A stretch of DNA of 64,000 nt, from positions 328,501-392,500 of the forward strand of contig CAWZYM010000147.1 in NCBI GenBank assembly GCA_963966185.1, read 5' to 3'. Both the position numbers and the translations under genes were made by a program. Positions 48,801-63,066 of this stretch are shown piece by piece (within the stretch, counting starts at the first letter, position 1; every line of letters starts with the position of its first letter). The notes beneath the pieces are model-generated. The model saw only the letters and a list, made by a program, of their open reading frames with translations. It had not been told where the DNA came from and did no database searches. Origin of the DNA: Rhabditoides inermis. Its lineage: Eukaryota; Nematoda; Chromadorea; Rhabditida; Rhabditidae.

Positions 48801-49956
48801 TCACAAAGTGAGGGTAGCAATTCCGTTGTCCTTTGCGCCGGCATATACAACTCCTCCCGAGACGGTTCCGAACGCGAGACATCCGCTGTAGTTGCCTCCA
48901 ATCTCAACGGTGTGTTTCGTCCACGTGTACGTATCGGTATCGAGCTCGTAGATGAGACCGTGATAGTCCGATCCGCACATGCCGACCTGGGTTGCTCCGC
49001 TGACGTGGTACCATTTGTTTCCAGAAGCATAGTGGAAGCGGGCGCCAGAGAAACTGAATTTCGGCTGCTCGTCGTTGCTTGCCTAAAACAAATGTTAAAT
49101 AGTTAAGTGTCTTTTGTCTGAGAAATCTTTGTATAACTAACCATGACTTCCTTGGATGTCTTGGCGGCCAGGTCGCACTCGATAAAGCGAGACGCCTCCC
49201 ACCGGAATCCGCAGCCCATCACTCCGTATGAGATGATAAGGCGGTCGCCGCGCACGTAAGCAGAGACGACCTTACCCATCTAAAATGCGCATTAATATAA
49301 GTAAATTCAAAAAAAAATGTAAATTTCTAATCGTGACTTACCGCGAATAATCCATCAACCTCCACTGTCATGACGTCGGTGATAGTTCCTGCGGTCAGAT
49401 CGAGCTTGTGAATTCTATGTACGTGCATCTTGGAAACGAGGTATTTGGTGTTCGCATCTTCGCTGTCGGCGAGCACCATCTGCACATTACACTTTCCCTC
49501 CTCGGAATCGTCCTTGACGTTGACAGAAGACTGGATGGGCACGTTCTCAAAAGCTACTCCATTCCACTTGTGGAGAGAGTTGAAATGAACTGCTCCGAAG
49601 TTGGCGAAAAGGAGCACGTAGAGAATGTCGTTGGAGACGAAAGCGAGCTCCTCAATGTTCTCGTCATCGGTGATGGCAGCGTAGGTGTTGTTACTCTCCC
49701 ACTCGTTCTTGATAAGGTCGAACACGCATACGTATCCTCCCTTGTGGATCACCCGCTGGCCCCAGTTGAAGTTGGGCTGGTTGTGGACTGAAATAACATT
49801 GTCATTTCATAAAGTATCTGTTTCAAGATAAAAAAAACTATATAACTCACAGTGACGGCTGAAGAGGTAGAGCTTGTCTCCGACCTTGTAGACATTGTGG
49901 TAGTCGGAAATGTTCTCCGCGGGAAGAGGAATAGTGGAGGTAAGTGGCTGAGTCAT
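48801..49956 (-). CDS. Kelch-like protein, paralogue 3 (323 aa)
   Basis: Exons 49851-49956, 49342-49787, 49142-49279 and 48801-49082 join in phase. ATG lies two bases after a 3' splice site (CATTTCAG CT), which points to trans-splicing or a UTR exon. Starts MTQPLTSTIPLPAENISDYH. One exon here (49342-49787) corresponds to two in paralogue 2, so an intron was gained or lost after duplication. Third positions are more GC-rich than in the two neighbours, which may mean higher expression. Blade-like repeats include GYVCVFDLIKNEWES and IYELDTDTYTWTKHTVEI. No secretion signal. The closest relative by eye is paralogue 2; paralogue 1 is more divergent. Confidence 0.85.
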
Positions 49957-50526
49957 AGCTGAAATGCAGTAGAATGTGGACACACGTGGCGACGACGAGT
50001 ATTTATACGCAAGAGGGCGGGACTGCGAAAGTTGTGAAATGCGCTCAACGGTCGCTATGCAGGTAGAATGATCTGCATTAGGGCGATGACTAACGATGTG
50101 TTGTTGTACTGCGACAGTATCATTTCAAGGCGCTCTATGCAAACAGCACAATGCAAACATTGTTGAAGGTATTGTTGCGATTGATTCGCTGCATATCGTA
50201 TTATGAACATGTGCACTTGATGCTGTTTCTTGCACATATTCATTTCATGTTGTAATGGAATTATTATTGAAGACGGAAGAAACGCGGTGTAGCAACATCA
50301 GCAGCGTGATGCGGTCAAATCACGAAAAACACTAAGCGACGGATAAGAAAAGAAAAGATGGTTGCTGACTCTGGTATACTTTGAGAGAAATTCCTTTTTT
50401 TCATAAAAAGAGAAATGTGTGGTGTTGGAGAACCGCAGACCGCAGTGTTTGTTGTTTCGGCCTTTATGTTGGGCGAGAGCGGAGCAACATTGATTCAGCA
50501 TCAGCTGGTTTTCATGGTTTCGCGTC

Positions 50527-50569
<43 letters not shown>

Positions 50570-50905
50570 GTGCGCAAAAAAAAAATGGTCGAGAGATAAA
50601 TGGAAAACTTCAAAAATTGGTCCCGCAGCGCGCTGAATGCAAACTCGCAGATTCACGGGATACGGTGGCTCTGTTTTGAATTCATGTCTCTCTCGCTGCA
50701 AAGTACGATCAACACGAGCAGTTGTCTCGTGAAGTTTAGGCTTGCGACGTGAGAGAGATGGGTTCGGCTCTTTCGAGTTGCGACTGCCCGCGTTCCAATC
50801 AATTTTGTGGAGTGAGCCGATACTGCACGTAGTTTCTCGCCGTTGAGTTCGCGTGTTTGTTCGTATGTGCTCATATTTTGTACTTCATTCATTTTATTTC
50901 AGGTA
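49957..50905. other. Divergent promoter region between kelch-like paralogue 3 and PCCB
   Basis: About 950 bp between two genes transcribed away from each other. It contains a (CT)n tract (50529-50567) and a 3' splice site (TTATTTCAG) just before the PCCB start codon, so a UTR exon or spliced leader precedes it. No coding exon is supported. Confidence 0.6.
50529..50567. repeat. (CT)n microsatellite
   Basis: About 38 bp of CT in the divergent promoter region, followed by an A-run (50576-50585). Confidence 0.95.
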
Positions 50906-54180
<3,275 letters not shown>

Positions 54181-54577
54181 GCAGTGGACGGCCACGAGAC
54201 ACTAGATAGAGAAGGCCCGCGTGCCGATTGCCCGATTGTAATGCATGTTATTCCCCTACCACAGTTGTATTTTCACTAATGTATTTTGTAGACGTCTGTT
54301 TTGTAGAGTGCCATAATACACGGTATTGGTTATCCCTCGTATTTCCCCCGGTTTGTGAAAAAAAATGTTTATATAATATAGATTGCCGGTATAAAGAGTG
54401 TATAATAGAGTTAAGCGTAGTTTGATTGAAGAGTGATTGGTTATTAGAGCCATTTGATATCTGGAAAGCGATGTTAAAAATGTAAGTCGGCTAAATTGAT
54501 GCATGTCACGAATGTTTTTGTTCATTGAAATGAACACGAGTTGCGATTTATACTTGCGTATACAAATGCCTTGTAGT

Positions 54578-55681
54578 ATGCTTGGGTTGGTGTCTCGCAT
54601 GGCTCGCGTGTCTGTGAGGAGGGTGTCTGGAGCAGCGGCGACGTCGGAGCCGGCAGTGCCCGAATTCGACCCCGCACAGCTGGACGCCTTCGTAGACTCG
54701 CTCGGCAGGGACGTCACCGACAACAAGAACAAGGTGAGTAGAGTGGGCAGGACATTGATCGATCGTTAATCGAGTGCAGTGGACATGTGTCACATTGGGA
54801 TAATGCGATTGCCCCTGCAGGGTCTGTCGTTCGCGGCGATGCTGCGCCAGTCGCAGTTCGTCCAGCTCGGAGACTTCGACGGCCGGGTCGTCACCGGAAA
54901 GGTACGTGTTTTGTGTTCTCCTTTGTAACGATGGGGCGTGTTGAGTGCGAAGAGTGGTTGTTGATGAATCAGAATCTGAGTCCATTGTGTTGCTGAACAT
55001 CGTGTTTAGGTGGTGCACCGTATGCACGACGACCTTTACATTGACGTGGGCCTCAAGTTCAACGCGGTCTGCAAGGCGCCCGCCGTCAATGGAGAGTCAG
55101 TGGGAGGGAGGGGAGGGGGAGGCTGAAGGTTAAGGAGAGAGATAGGGATAGGGATGGACGGGTGATCGACGGTAGAGGATTGTCCTGAGAGTGGATATGA
55201 AATGGGAGTTATCATGGACTGTTCATTGTTATTTGAGGTTTGTGAAATGGTTTGTGAAGGCGAAGAGAGATGACAATCATTATTCGCTTGAGTGTAGCTG
55301 TATATTCGATTTTATCATTAAGCGTATGGCTAACGGCAACCGGCGACTGGCTCTGATAATGTATATAATGTAGTCCTGTTTGAGCAACTACATCCTGGGC
55401 TCTACGGTGCTGGTTCGCCTGCGCGACGTCGAACTCAGCGAGCGATTCCTCGGAGCCAACAAGGTGAGTGAGGGGGGATCGGGAATCGCTTCCTTCGCAT
55501 TAATTGAAGCTGGTACGGCGTTCCAAGTTTAGAGTCAAGTAAAAAAAAGTATACTATCTTTGTTTTATTATCGATAGTGTAAGATATGACTACTCTTTCC
55601 TTTCAGGACCTGACTCTTCTGGAGGCGGACGCGACGCTGATCCGACTGCTGCGCGGTGGAAAGAAGAGGGAGAGGGGTGGG

Positions 55682-55717
<36 letters not shown>

Positions 55718-55835
55718 TAGGAAGAGAGAGAGAGATAAAAATAGGAAGAGAGAGAATGATGCATGTGTTTCAGTGGTCCCCGCCACGAGCCCCGAGGAGG
55801 CTGCTTCTAAGAAGGAGGGTGAGGCGAGTCAGTGA
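54578..55835 (+). CDS. mrps-28: Mitochondrial small-ribosomal-subunit protein S28 (bS1m), 182 aa
   Basis: Component of the mitochondrial 28S ribosomal subunit, related to one S1-like domain. Six exons join in phase: 54578-54733, 54821-54901, 55010-55099, 55374-55463, 55607-55676 and 55774-55835. The N-terminus MLGLVSRMARVSVRR is a likely targeting sequence. The conserved core reads SFAAMLRQSQFVQLGDFDG, GKVVHRMHDDLYIDVGLKF, VRLRDVELSERFLGANKD and LLEADATLIRLLRG, as in animal MRPS28. The C-terminal tail is charged and short. The start codon lies one base behind a 3' splice site (CTTGTAG) and only 397 bp after the PCCB stop, with no AATAAA between the two. A shared operon with trans-splicing is plausible. 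The third donor (TCA/GTGGGA) is weak, but only it keeps frame. The last intron is largely GA repeat. Confidence 0.92.
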
Positions 55836-56709
55836 GGAGACCGAGGGGAGAAGGAGCATCGGAGAGGCTCCAGAGGATCACTTGTTATCACTAGCCTCTA
55901 GTAGACATTGTGTGAATCTTTCATTAGACTAGGTACTGTAGAGATGTTTTTGTTTGCTGTTGATTTTTCTTTTGATGGCGCGACTATTATTATTGTACAG
56001 TGGATAAAGTTATATTTTTTATCGATTAGTGATTGACACAGCGAGAGTGATTACCGGTTGGAGGCCGGTGCGATACCTTGCTGTGGGCAGAACTGTTTTG
56101 GCTTGGCATTGAGTGTTGGTTTTTTCGCGCTCTGCATCGATTTTTGATTTGCAGCGGCCCCGCCCACTGTGTTTTCTCGCGGGCAATGCGCGCATGTCAC
56201 TTTGGCCTCGAGTCTAGAGAGAGAGAGAGAGAGATCGCATTCTCCTTCCGTATTGCTCGTTTCGCACGTAGCGACAGCAGAGTGCGGTCATCCGTCTGCT
56301 TCTCTCTGTCTGCCGTGCTATTTATCCCTTCTCTGATCGTGTAGATTTGAGTAGGGCAGTGTAAGAGGGCTTCGGATTGAGGTTGGAGATGGAGAGAGAG
56401 AGAGAGCGGTCGATACGAACCTGTGTGTGTCCGGCTGTTTTCTATTTCTTGCGTCTCTCTGCGTTTTGACCACCTCGGCGGCGTTTCATAAACTTGCGTG
56501 CCATTCAATATTTCCAAGTTCTATCGACCCTGTTGTTTTTACGACACGAGAGCGTTGCGATTATCACTTTGAGATATCAATGCCGTTCTCGGTTGTCAAT
56601 AGGAATAGGCTCCCTGTTGTTTTGCGATTGCGTGTCGACTGGAGTGTTGCGAGAACGTTTTGAGTTGATGACGTCATTCACTTTATGCAAATGTTGTTTT
56701 CAGGTAGGA
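55836..56709. other. Region between MRPS28 and PGK, promoter of PGK
   Basis: No coding exon. Contains two short GA runs (56217-56233, 56391-56405) and, close to the PGK start, TGACGTCA (56668-56675, a CRE-like palindrome) and an ATGCAAAT octamer (56685-56692). A 3' splice site (TTTTCAG) precedes the PGK ATG by six bases, so a UTR exon or spliced leader is joined there. Confidence 0.55.
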
Positions 56710-59700
56710 ATGACTCTGAACAAGCTCTCGCTCGACAAGTGCCAGCTGGCTGGAAAGCGCGTGCTCATGAGGGTAAGGGGATTGATTTATTGTTTGATAA
56801 GATGTATTGATTGATTATCGATTCGTACAGGTTGACTTCAACGTGCCGCAGAAGGAGGGAGTGATCACGAACAACCAGCGCATTGCCGCCGCCGTCCCGA
56901 CTATCAAGGTAGAGGGAGGGGAGGGAGAAGGAGAGAGATGCGCAAAAGGGTTCTGTAACAACAGTATATGGGATGGAAGTATATATATATATATATATAA
57001 TGAACATGAGCGGGAAAGAGCGTATAATACTCCGCCCGTTTCAGTATGCTCTGGAGAATGGCGCGAAGACTGTTGTTCTTATGTCTCACCTGGGTCGCCC
57101 CGATGGAAGGAAGCAGGAGAAGTTCACGCTGAAGCCGGTCGCCGAGGAGCTCGCCAAGCTGATCGGACGGTGAGAGAGGGAGGAGGGAGAGAGGGTAGTA
57201 AGGGTAGATAGAGGTTTAGTAGAAAAAGAGCGAAACGGAGATGAGCTATTTAGGATGTCTTATCAGTTACATTACCTGGTGTTTGATTCTTAGACAGTTT
57301 TCTTGGAATTTGCTGTTCAACTTTCTAATACCGAAGTTCTAGGCTTCAGCAGATGTTTTTGATGCGGGATGAATTCATTTTTTTTATTCCATGGGAGTTA
57401 TGTACATTCTTTTTCGTAGATCTTTTCAAAGTTCAAGGTTGTCAAGCCATGATACAATAATGAAGACATCTGCTGAGAGTTCACTATTCAATAATTCAAA
57501 TATCAACTATTCTCATTCAGCCCGGTGCAGTTCGTGCCGTCGTGCGTGGGTGGGGAGGCGGAGGCAGCTGTGGCGGGGGCCGGAGAGGGAGCCGTCCTTC
57601 TCCTCGAGAACCTACGATTCCACATCGAGGAGGAGGGAAAGGGCGTCGACGAGGCTGGCAACAAGGTAGGAAACGAGCTTGTTCGGTGCTGTAGTGTTAG
57701 GTGTTATGTACGGATGTGTTGATTACAGTTGTTCTTCTAGGTGAAGGCGGACCCGTCCAAGGTGTCGGAGTTTCGCGCGGGTCTCACCAAGCTGGGCGAC
57801 GTCTACGTCAACGACGCATTCGGAACCGCGCACAGGGCACATAGGTACGGGGAAAGGGAGAGGGGAGAGGGGGAGAGGGGAGACTGCACTGGAGGTGGAG
57901 ACTGTGCGACTTTGTGCTCTTATTGAATTGAATTGATTTACTGCCAATATCAAGAATACAACAACGGAGATAAAACACAACGGGTTTAGTTGCGTGAAGT
58001 ATCTGTCGGTGCTCATATATGAGAGGCTATATGAGTTTTTTTTTAGTTGAACAAAATACCGAACACCAATTACCTTTGCTGAGTGTTTGATTGATTATGA
58101 TTTTTGTGAAACGTATAGTTTGTGTTGTTACGTGAACATGTGAACGCTGCACATTGTAGAGATGGAAACATGCACAGTTGAGGGATTGAGGGGGTTGTCA
58201 GTGTAGATCATGGAATCACAAAGCTACGAGCTACGTGATGTACTTAATACTGCAAACAAAGCGGTTGGATCAACGCTTTTGTTTCCTAGGTTTCATTTTT
58301 TCAGCTCTATGGTGGGAGTGCAGCTGGAGCAGAGGGCGACGGGATTCCTGATGAAAAAGGAACTGGAGTACTTCGCCAAGGTGGGGAGGGAGAGAGAGAG
58401 AGAGAGGGAGAGGGAGAGGGAGAAAGACTCGCCTTGCAGGCTCTGGAGAACCCCCAGCGCCCCTTCCTGGCTATCCTCGGAGGAGCCAAGGTTTGAATAT
58501 TAGATTTATTAATTTTAGAATATATTTTTTAATCGAAAATGGTTGGTACCGCGTTGTATCATGTATCAAGCTCTGTGAAAATGTGTGAAAAACGATCAAA
58601 TTGTAGTAGTCTTGAATGAAATTGGTCAGGATGGGTCATTGTGTGTCCATATGACCACGTGATTTGAAGTTGGGATGAAACGTAGAATTAGTGAAACGAA
58701 AAAAGTTTAAAAAAGATCATGTTCGACTTCCTTCAATGTTAACATGATCGTGTTTTCAGGTGGCTGACAAGATCCAGCTGATCAACAACCTGCTGGAGAA
58801 GGTGGACGAGATGATCATCGGAGGAGGCATGGCATACACCTTCCTCAAGGTGAGGGGCTGGGCGAACAGGGGCGGGACTTGTGTGGAGTATTGGTGTCAT
58901 GTGAGAAGAAATAATTATTATTATTATTATTTCTTCCTCTCTCGCATCGCGCGGTCGGGTCGAAATGATCTTCCCCCAGTACCCTTGAGCAAGGCGGGGA
59001 ATAGCTCATGAGAACGCTGTCTTCCTAGCCCGCGGAGTTACTATTGTGGATTATAATGAAAGGAAAGGAAGACCCGGAGCCCCACTATCGTCTATTTCTA
59101 ATTCTAATGGATTATGGAAAGGAAATCGAATGATTATCGACTGAATATCGATCTAATATCGACTTTCGATCTTCGACCCTACCATCCCCGTTGCTAAACT
59201 GTGTTTCTCCCAGCGCTTAGCCCTAGTGGTGTACCGTATGCACTTGTTGTATAGTCAGGATATAGCGATTCTGGATAAATGATTGATTGATTGATTGATT
59301 GGTGTCATATGTAGAGTTCAGTTTGTAGTGTAGAAATAAGCGTGTGATAGTTGTGCCGTGAGAATAGTTGGAAAACTATGTTTCCACTACTGATACGTTT
59401 CATATCCAACGCATAAACGTAGTGTGATACAAAATATCAATGGATCCACTAGTATCATTCTCATATTCAGCCAGAAGGAATTCTCAATATAATATGTTGA
59501 TGGTTGATGCTTGCAGGTGTCGCAGGGTGTGGAGATTGGCAACTCTCTGTACGACGAGGAGGGCGCCAAGATCGTCAAGGACCTGCTGGCCAAGGCCCAG
59601 GCCAAGGGAGTCAAGGTACGACGAGGGGGAGGAGAGGAGAGAGTATGGAGGGTGTGGGGAGAGGGTACTAGCATATGGCTGGTAAGAAATTGCGGAGAGA

Positions 59701-59955
59701 CTGATTAGTTCGTGTAGTGGAAAAATTGGAACGTAGATTTTCTTGATTTGTGAAAGGAGAATATCCGAGTACGAGAATAGTACTCATTCCCTTTTTTTTC
59801 AATGCTATCATTACTCTAGGTCACGGTAGATGTATGGAGAAACAATCATGTGCTGGATTGCCATTGCAGATCCACCTGCCGGTTGACTTTGTGGTGGCGG
59901 ACAAGTTCGCGGAGGACGCCAGCGACGCCGTCGTCGGTGAGTGAGAGGGGGGATG

Positions 59956-59989
<34 letters not shown>

Positions 59990-61108
59990 GAGACAGTATA
60001 ACTTGTATTCATATACATGCCCCTTACAGCCGCCTCGGCCGGAGTGCCGGCCGGTCACATGGGACTCGACGTCGGACCCGAGTCGAACAAGATCTTTGCC
60101 GAGGCTGTCAAGCGGTACGAGAAGGGGCGGGACTTCAGACATATCGTAGTACATTGAAAAACGGACTGACTGTCCATGTCGTAAATTGGTCTCGTTTCAT
60201 GATTACCAGCTGTAACGCGAGCGGTACGGGAGCGTGGCTAGACTAGTTTGTCCCGAGAGGCGGGGCTAGAATGGGCGTGTCCTGACAGTGGCTCTTTTCC
60301 AGCGCGAAGACTGTGGTGTGGAACGGCCCGGCTGGCGTGTTCGAGTTCGCCAAGTTCGCCAACGGAACCAAGAGCCTGATGGACGCTGTGGTGGAGGCGA
60401 CCAAGGCCGGAGCGTGCACCATCATTGGTCAGTCGAGGGGCGGGGCGTGGGGAGGCGTGGCTTATTGTGCGTGGTTTCAGGAGGAGGTGACACTGCCACT
60501 GCCTGCAAGAAGTACAACACTGAGGACAAGGTATGTGAGAATGGGTAATCTAGGATTCGATTGCAATCTGTTCGTGTGTGCATATTCAAATCGTTACTGA
60601 CACGTATTGTGATGTGTTAACCTGGAAATGTGTGAATGTGTGGTGCAAAGCAGTAGTCAGTGTTCATTCATTCTCAGAATTAAAAAATGCAAAGAGTACC
60701 TGTTTGTGAAAGTACAAATGACTCGTTCGCAGGTCTCTCACGTGTCCACTGGCGGCGGCGCGTCTCTCGAGCTCCTCGAGGGTGCGTCTCACCTTTTCTT
60801 CCATGTTTCTTTTTTTTGTATTTTAGTGCAACCGAGAAACCGACGTGTATTATAAGAGAGTTTTGGGAAAGTATTGTTTTAGTGTACACGGGGATTGAAG
60901 TAGTGCCTTCACTGCAATAGTCTTATCTATAACTTATATTAACAAATTACTGATTAGACTACAGTTCACTTTAGTGGCAGATGGCATGAAGTTACATTAG
61001 TGAAAGAGTTTGTAAATTTAGTGATGATGGGAATCGAAACAACGTGTGGTTGAATATTGTTTTGCAGGCAAGGTTCTGCCTGGAGTGGACGCTCTCTCTC
61101 CCGCATAA
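56710..61108 (+). CDS. pgk-1: Phosphoglycerate kinase (415 aa)
   Basis: Glycolytic and gluconeogenic enzyme transferring phosphate between 1,3-bisphosphoglycerate and ADP in the cytosol. Fifteen exons join exactly: 56710-56772, 56831-56908, 57045-57169, 57521-57665, 57741-57844, 58305-58380, 58440-58490, 58760-58849, 59517-59615, 59870-59936, 60030-60114, 60303-60427, 60481-60530, 60733-60781 and 61068-61108. Signature segments in order are [13 protein letters not shown] (substrate-binding Arg/Asp/Asn), [95 protein letters not shown] (nucleotide loop) and [22 protein letters not shown]. Length is normal and no key residue is missing. Several introns begin with long GA-rich purine tracts. Intron 58850-59516 holds a SINE-like insertion. 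A broken copy of exon 9 lies downstream at 61536-61584. Confidence 0.97.
56980..56999. repeat. Short (AT)n repeat in PGK intron 2
   Basis: About ten AT units in intron 56909-57044, directly upstream of exon 3. Confidence 0.85.
57346..57480. repeat. Possible short inverted-repeat element in PGK intron 3
   Basis: CAGCAGATGT at about 57348 and its complement ACATCTGCTG at about 57463 face each other across about 105 bp of AT-rich sequence in intron 57170-57520. This is compatible with a very small MITE-like element or a hairpin, but with arms this short it could be chance. Confidence 0.3.
58905..59305 (+). repeat. SINE-like insertion in PGK intron 8
   Basis: Flanked by (ATT)n at about 58911-58930 and ending in a GATAAATGATTGATTGATTG tail (59275-59302). 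Its body holds GTACCCTTGAGCAAGGCGGG, which recalls the conserved central domain of Deu/V-type SINEs in animals (GTACCCTTGAGCAAGGC), and CCTAGTGGTGTACCG further on. The 4-base-unit tail and the conserved core suggest a SINE in the + orientation. No clear tRNA head was found. Confidence 0.45.
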
Positions 61109-61535
61109 GACGGAGGCTTTTTATCCCTGATATTCCTTGATATTCCAGTTTTATCCTAGTCTCATAGTCCCATTTAGCCAATCTGCCCATGTGTTGTCAG
61201 TTTGTATACAGGTTTTTGTACTCTCATACTTATAATTTGAAATACAGTGTTGTAATGAAGAATTAGAACTTTTTCGTTGTTGGTTTAATATTAAACGAAA
61301 TCAGGGAACGAATCAATAATACAATAATATATGAATAATATAAATACAATAGTTTTTAGCTAGACTAGATTCATACTGACTAGGAATACAGTAATCACAT
61401 GATATTAAAATAATATAATATGTACAACACAACAACACAAATGATATCATAGCAAAATGTCGTGTGGGTTGGGTGAATAAAAAGTAGTCGGGTTGTTTTG
61501 GAAGTGGATTGGGATTGAGAATTGGAATGAAATAC
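61109..61535. other. 3' region of PGK
   Basis: AT-rich, with many ATAAT/TATAAT runs. No canonical + strand AATAAA is close to the stop, but variants such as AATATAAATA occur near 61334-61345. On the minus strand this region may also carry the 3' UTR of the convergent gene ending at 61607. No coding sequence. Confidence 0.5.
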
Positions 61536-61584
61536 GATCGTCAAGGACCGGCTGGCGAAGGCCAAGGGAGTCAAGAAGGTACGG
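61536..61584 (+). pseudogene. Duplicated fragment of PGK exon 9 with its splice donor
   Basis: The sequence matches the end of PGK exon 9 (about 59569-59622): ATCGTCAAGGACC, GGCCAAGGGAGTCAAG and then the donor GTACG followed by a GGGGAGG-type intron start. It differs by a missing 9-base stretch (the GCCCAGGCC part), a CTG to CGG change and an added AAG before the donor. Only about 49 bp is recognisable. There is no neighbouring PGK exon 8 or 10, so this is a broken partial copy. It lies in the 3' flank of the minus-strand gene that ends at 61607. Confidence 0.8.
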
Positions 61585-61606
61585 GGAGGGGAGAGTATTT
61601 CCACAT

Positions 61607-63027
61607 CTACTGTTCGGTTCTCTTGGGGGACGTGGGAATGCACGAGAACCGGCGGGTGGCGTGTGTGTCGACGATGGGGTCGTTGATCCACAGTCCGCTG
61701 TCGCCGTCGCGCGTCCATCGAAGAAGCGCCTCCTCGTCACCGTAGCTACCCGCACACGTCAACACCACGTCGTGCGAGTGGTGTCTGCGAGGGAGGGATC
61801 TCTCTCTTTCTTTCTTTCTTTCTCTCTCTCTCTCTCCCTCCCTCTCTCTTCTATCGTACCTGGTCGCAGTGATTTTCCTAACAGGCTTGTCGGATATCTT
61901 CAACTTCATGAGCAGCGACAGACCGATCGACGAGACACTAAATGTTTCAATATTTAGAGTAACTGATATTTGATAACGGTCTATATTCTCTTTTCATTCA
62001 CACTTATGACTACCTATAACCTATAGGAATGTAGTGGTATGAACGTATATACTATTCGTGCGGTCAGTCTCATTGATTTTTTTAAACAAAATGTTCCGAT
62101 CCGAGTTTCGAAGAAGATTTTTCCTTCTGTTTTTCTTCTCACTCCACTCACACTTCCTCCTCGGTGCTCTCATTCGATTCATTCGATCGACTCGTCGATG
62201 CCTTCTGATCGGTCGAGTGATGACCGCTGTCCGGAGTGTCTGAAGACGTGTTGTTTGTTGTTGTGGTTTACATCGTTTTTATTGGTCATTTTATTCAAGT
62301 TTGTTGGCATTATTCGATCACGTTTCAGTGGAAACTTCTATCGTGATAATTTGAGTTTGTTTTTTCTCTCCCTCTTCTGTCACTATTGACATGGTCTGTT
62401 CCAGATTATATCGTCTTTCAACCTACCTTGACTGGCCTGTGAGATGACCAACTGAGTGTCCCATCCAGGGACGGCGATCACTAGAGGGTCGTCAAAGGCC
62501 AGGTCACGGCGTCTGAAATGGAGAAGACGTGAGAGGAGAATTGGTGAAGAAGGATGGGCTCACCTCAACTCCACTCTGCCGCAGTCTACGGGCGTGCCTA
62601 GAGTGGATGTGGATGCGGAATGGCGCTCCCTCTCCCTCTCCCTCTCCCTCTCCCGCTCCTTGTAGTGGAAAGACGTCGGCACGGACACGCGTCGCATCGA
62701 CCGATCTGGCAAAACAATTGCATCGGCCGGGAATCGAACCCGGGCCGCCCGCGTGGCAGGCGAGCATTCTTCCACTGAACCACCGATGCTACGGGAACAC
62801 TGTGGTTTGGATGCGAGATGTGTGCGCGATTGGTGTGCACAGCTGTCAGATTGACAGCTCGCTTTCCAATTGGATTTCGATTTTTTTTAGAGAAAAGAAA
62901 GAAACGTTGATTTTGGTTGGATTACCTTCAGAGTCCGGATACATCTCGAACAGATCATCGTAGTCCATGGAGACATTGGAAGAGGCGGTGGATGAGGAGG
63001 GGAGGCGACGGTTCAGTGACTTCCTAG

Positions 63028-63066
<39 letters not shown>

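Noticed and set aside
62039..62389. 116-codon + strand frame with hydrophobic and Cys segments
   Set aside because: It overlaps the supported minus-strand exon 62152-62239 and the neighbouring introns. No splice or start context on +.
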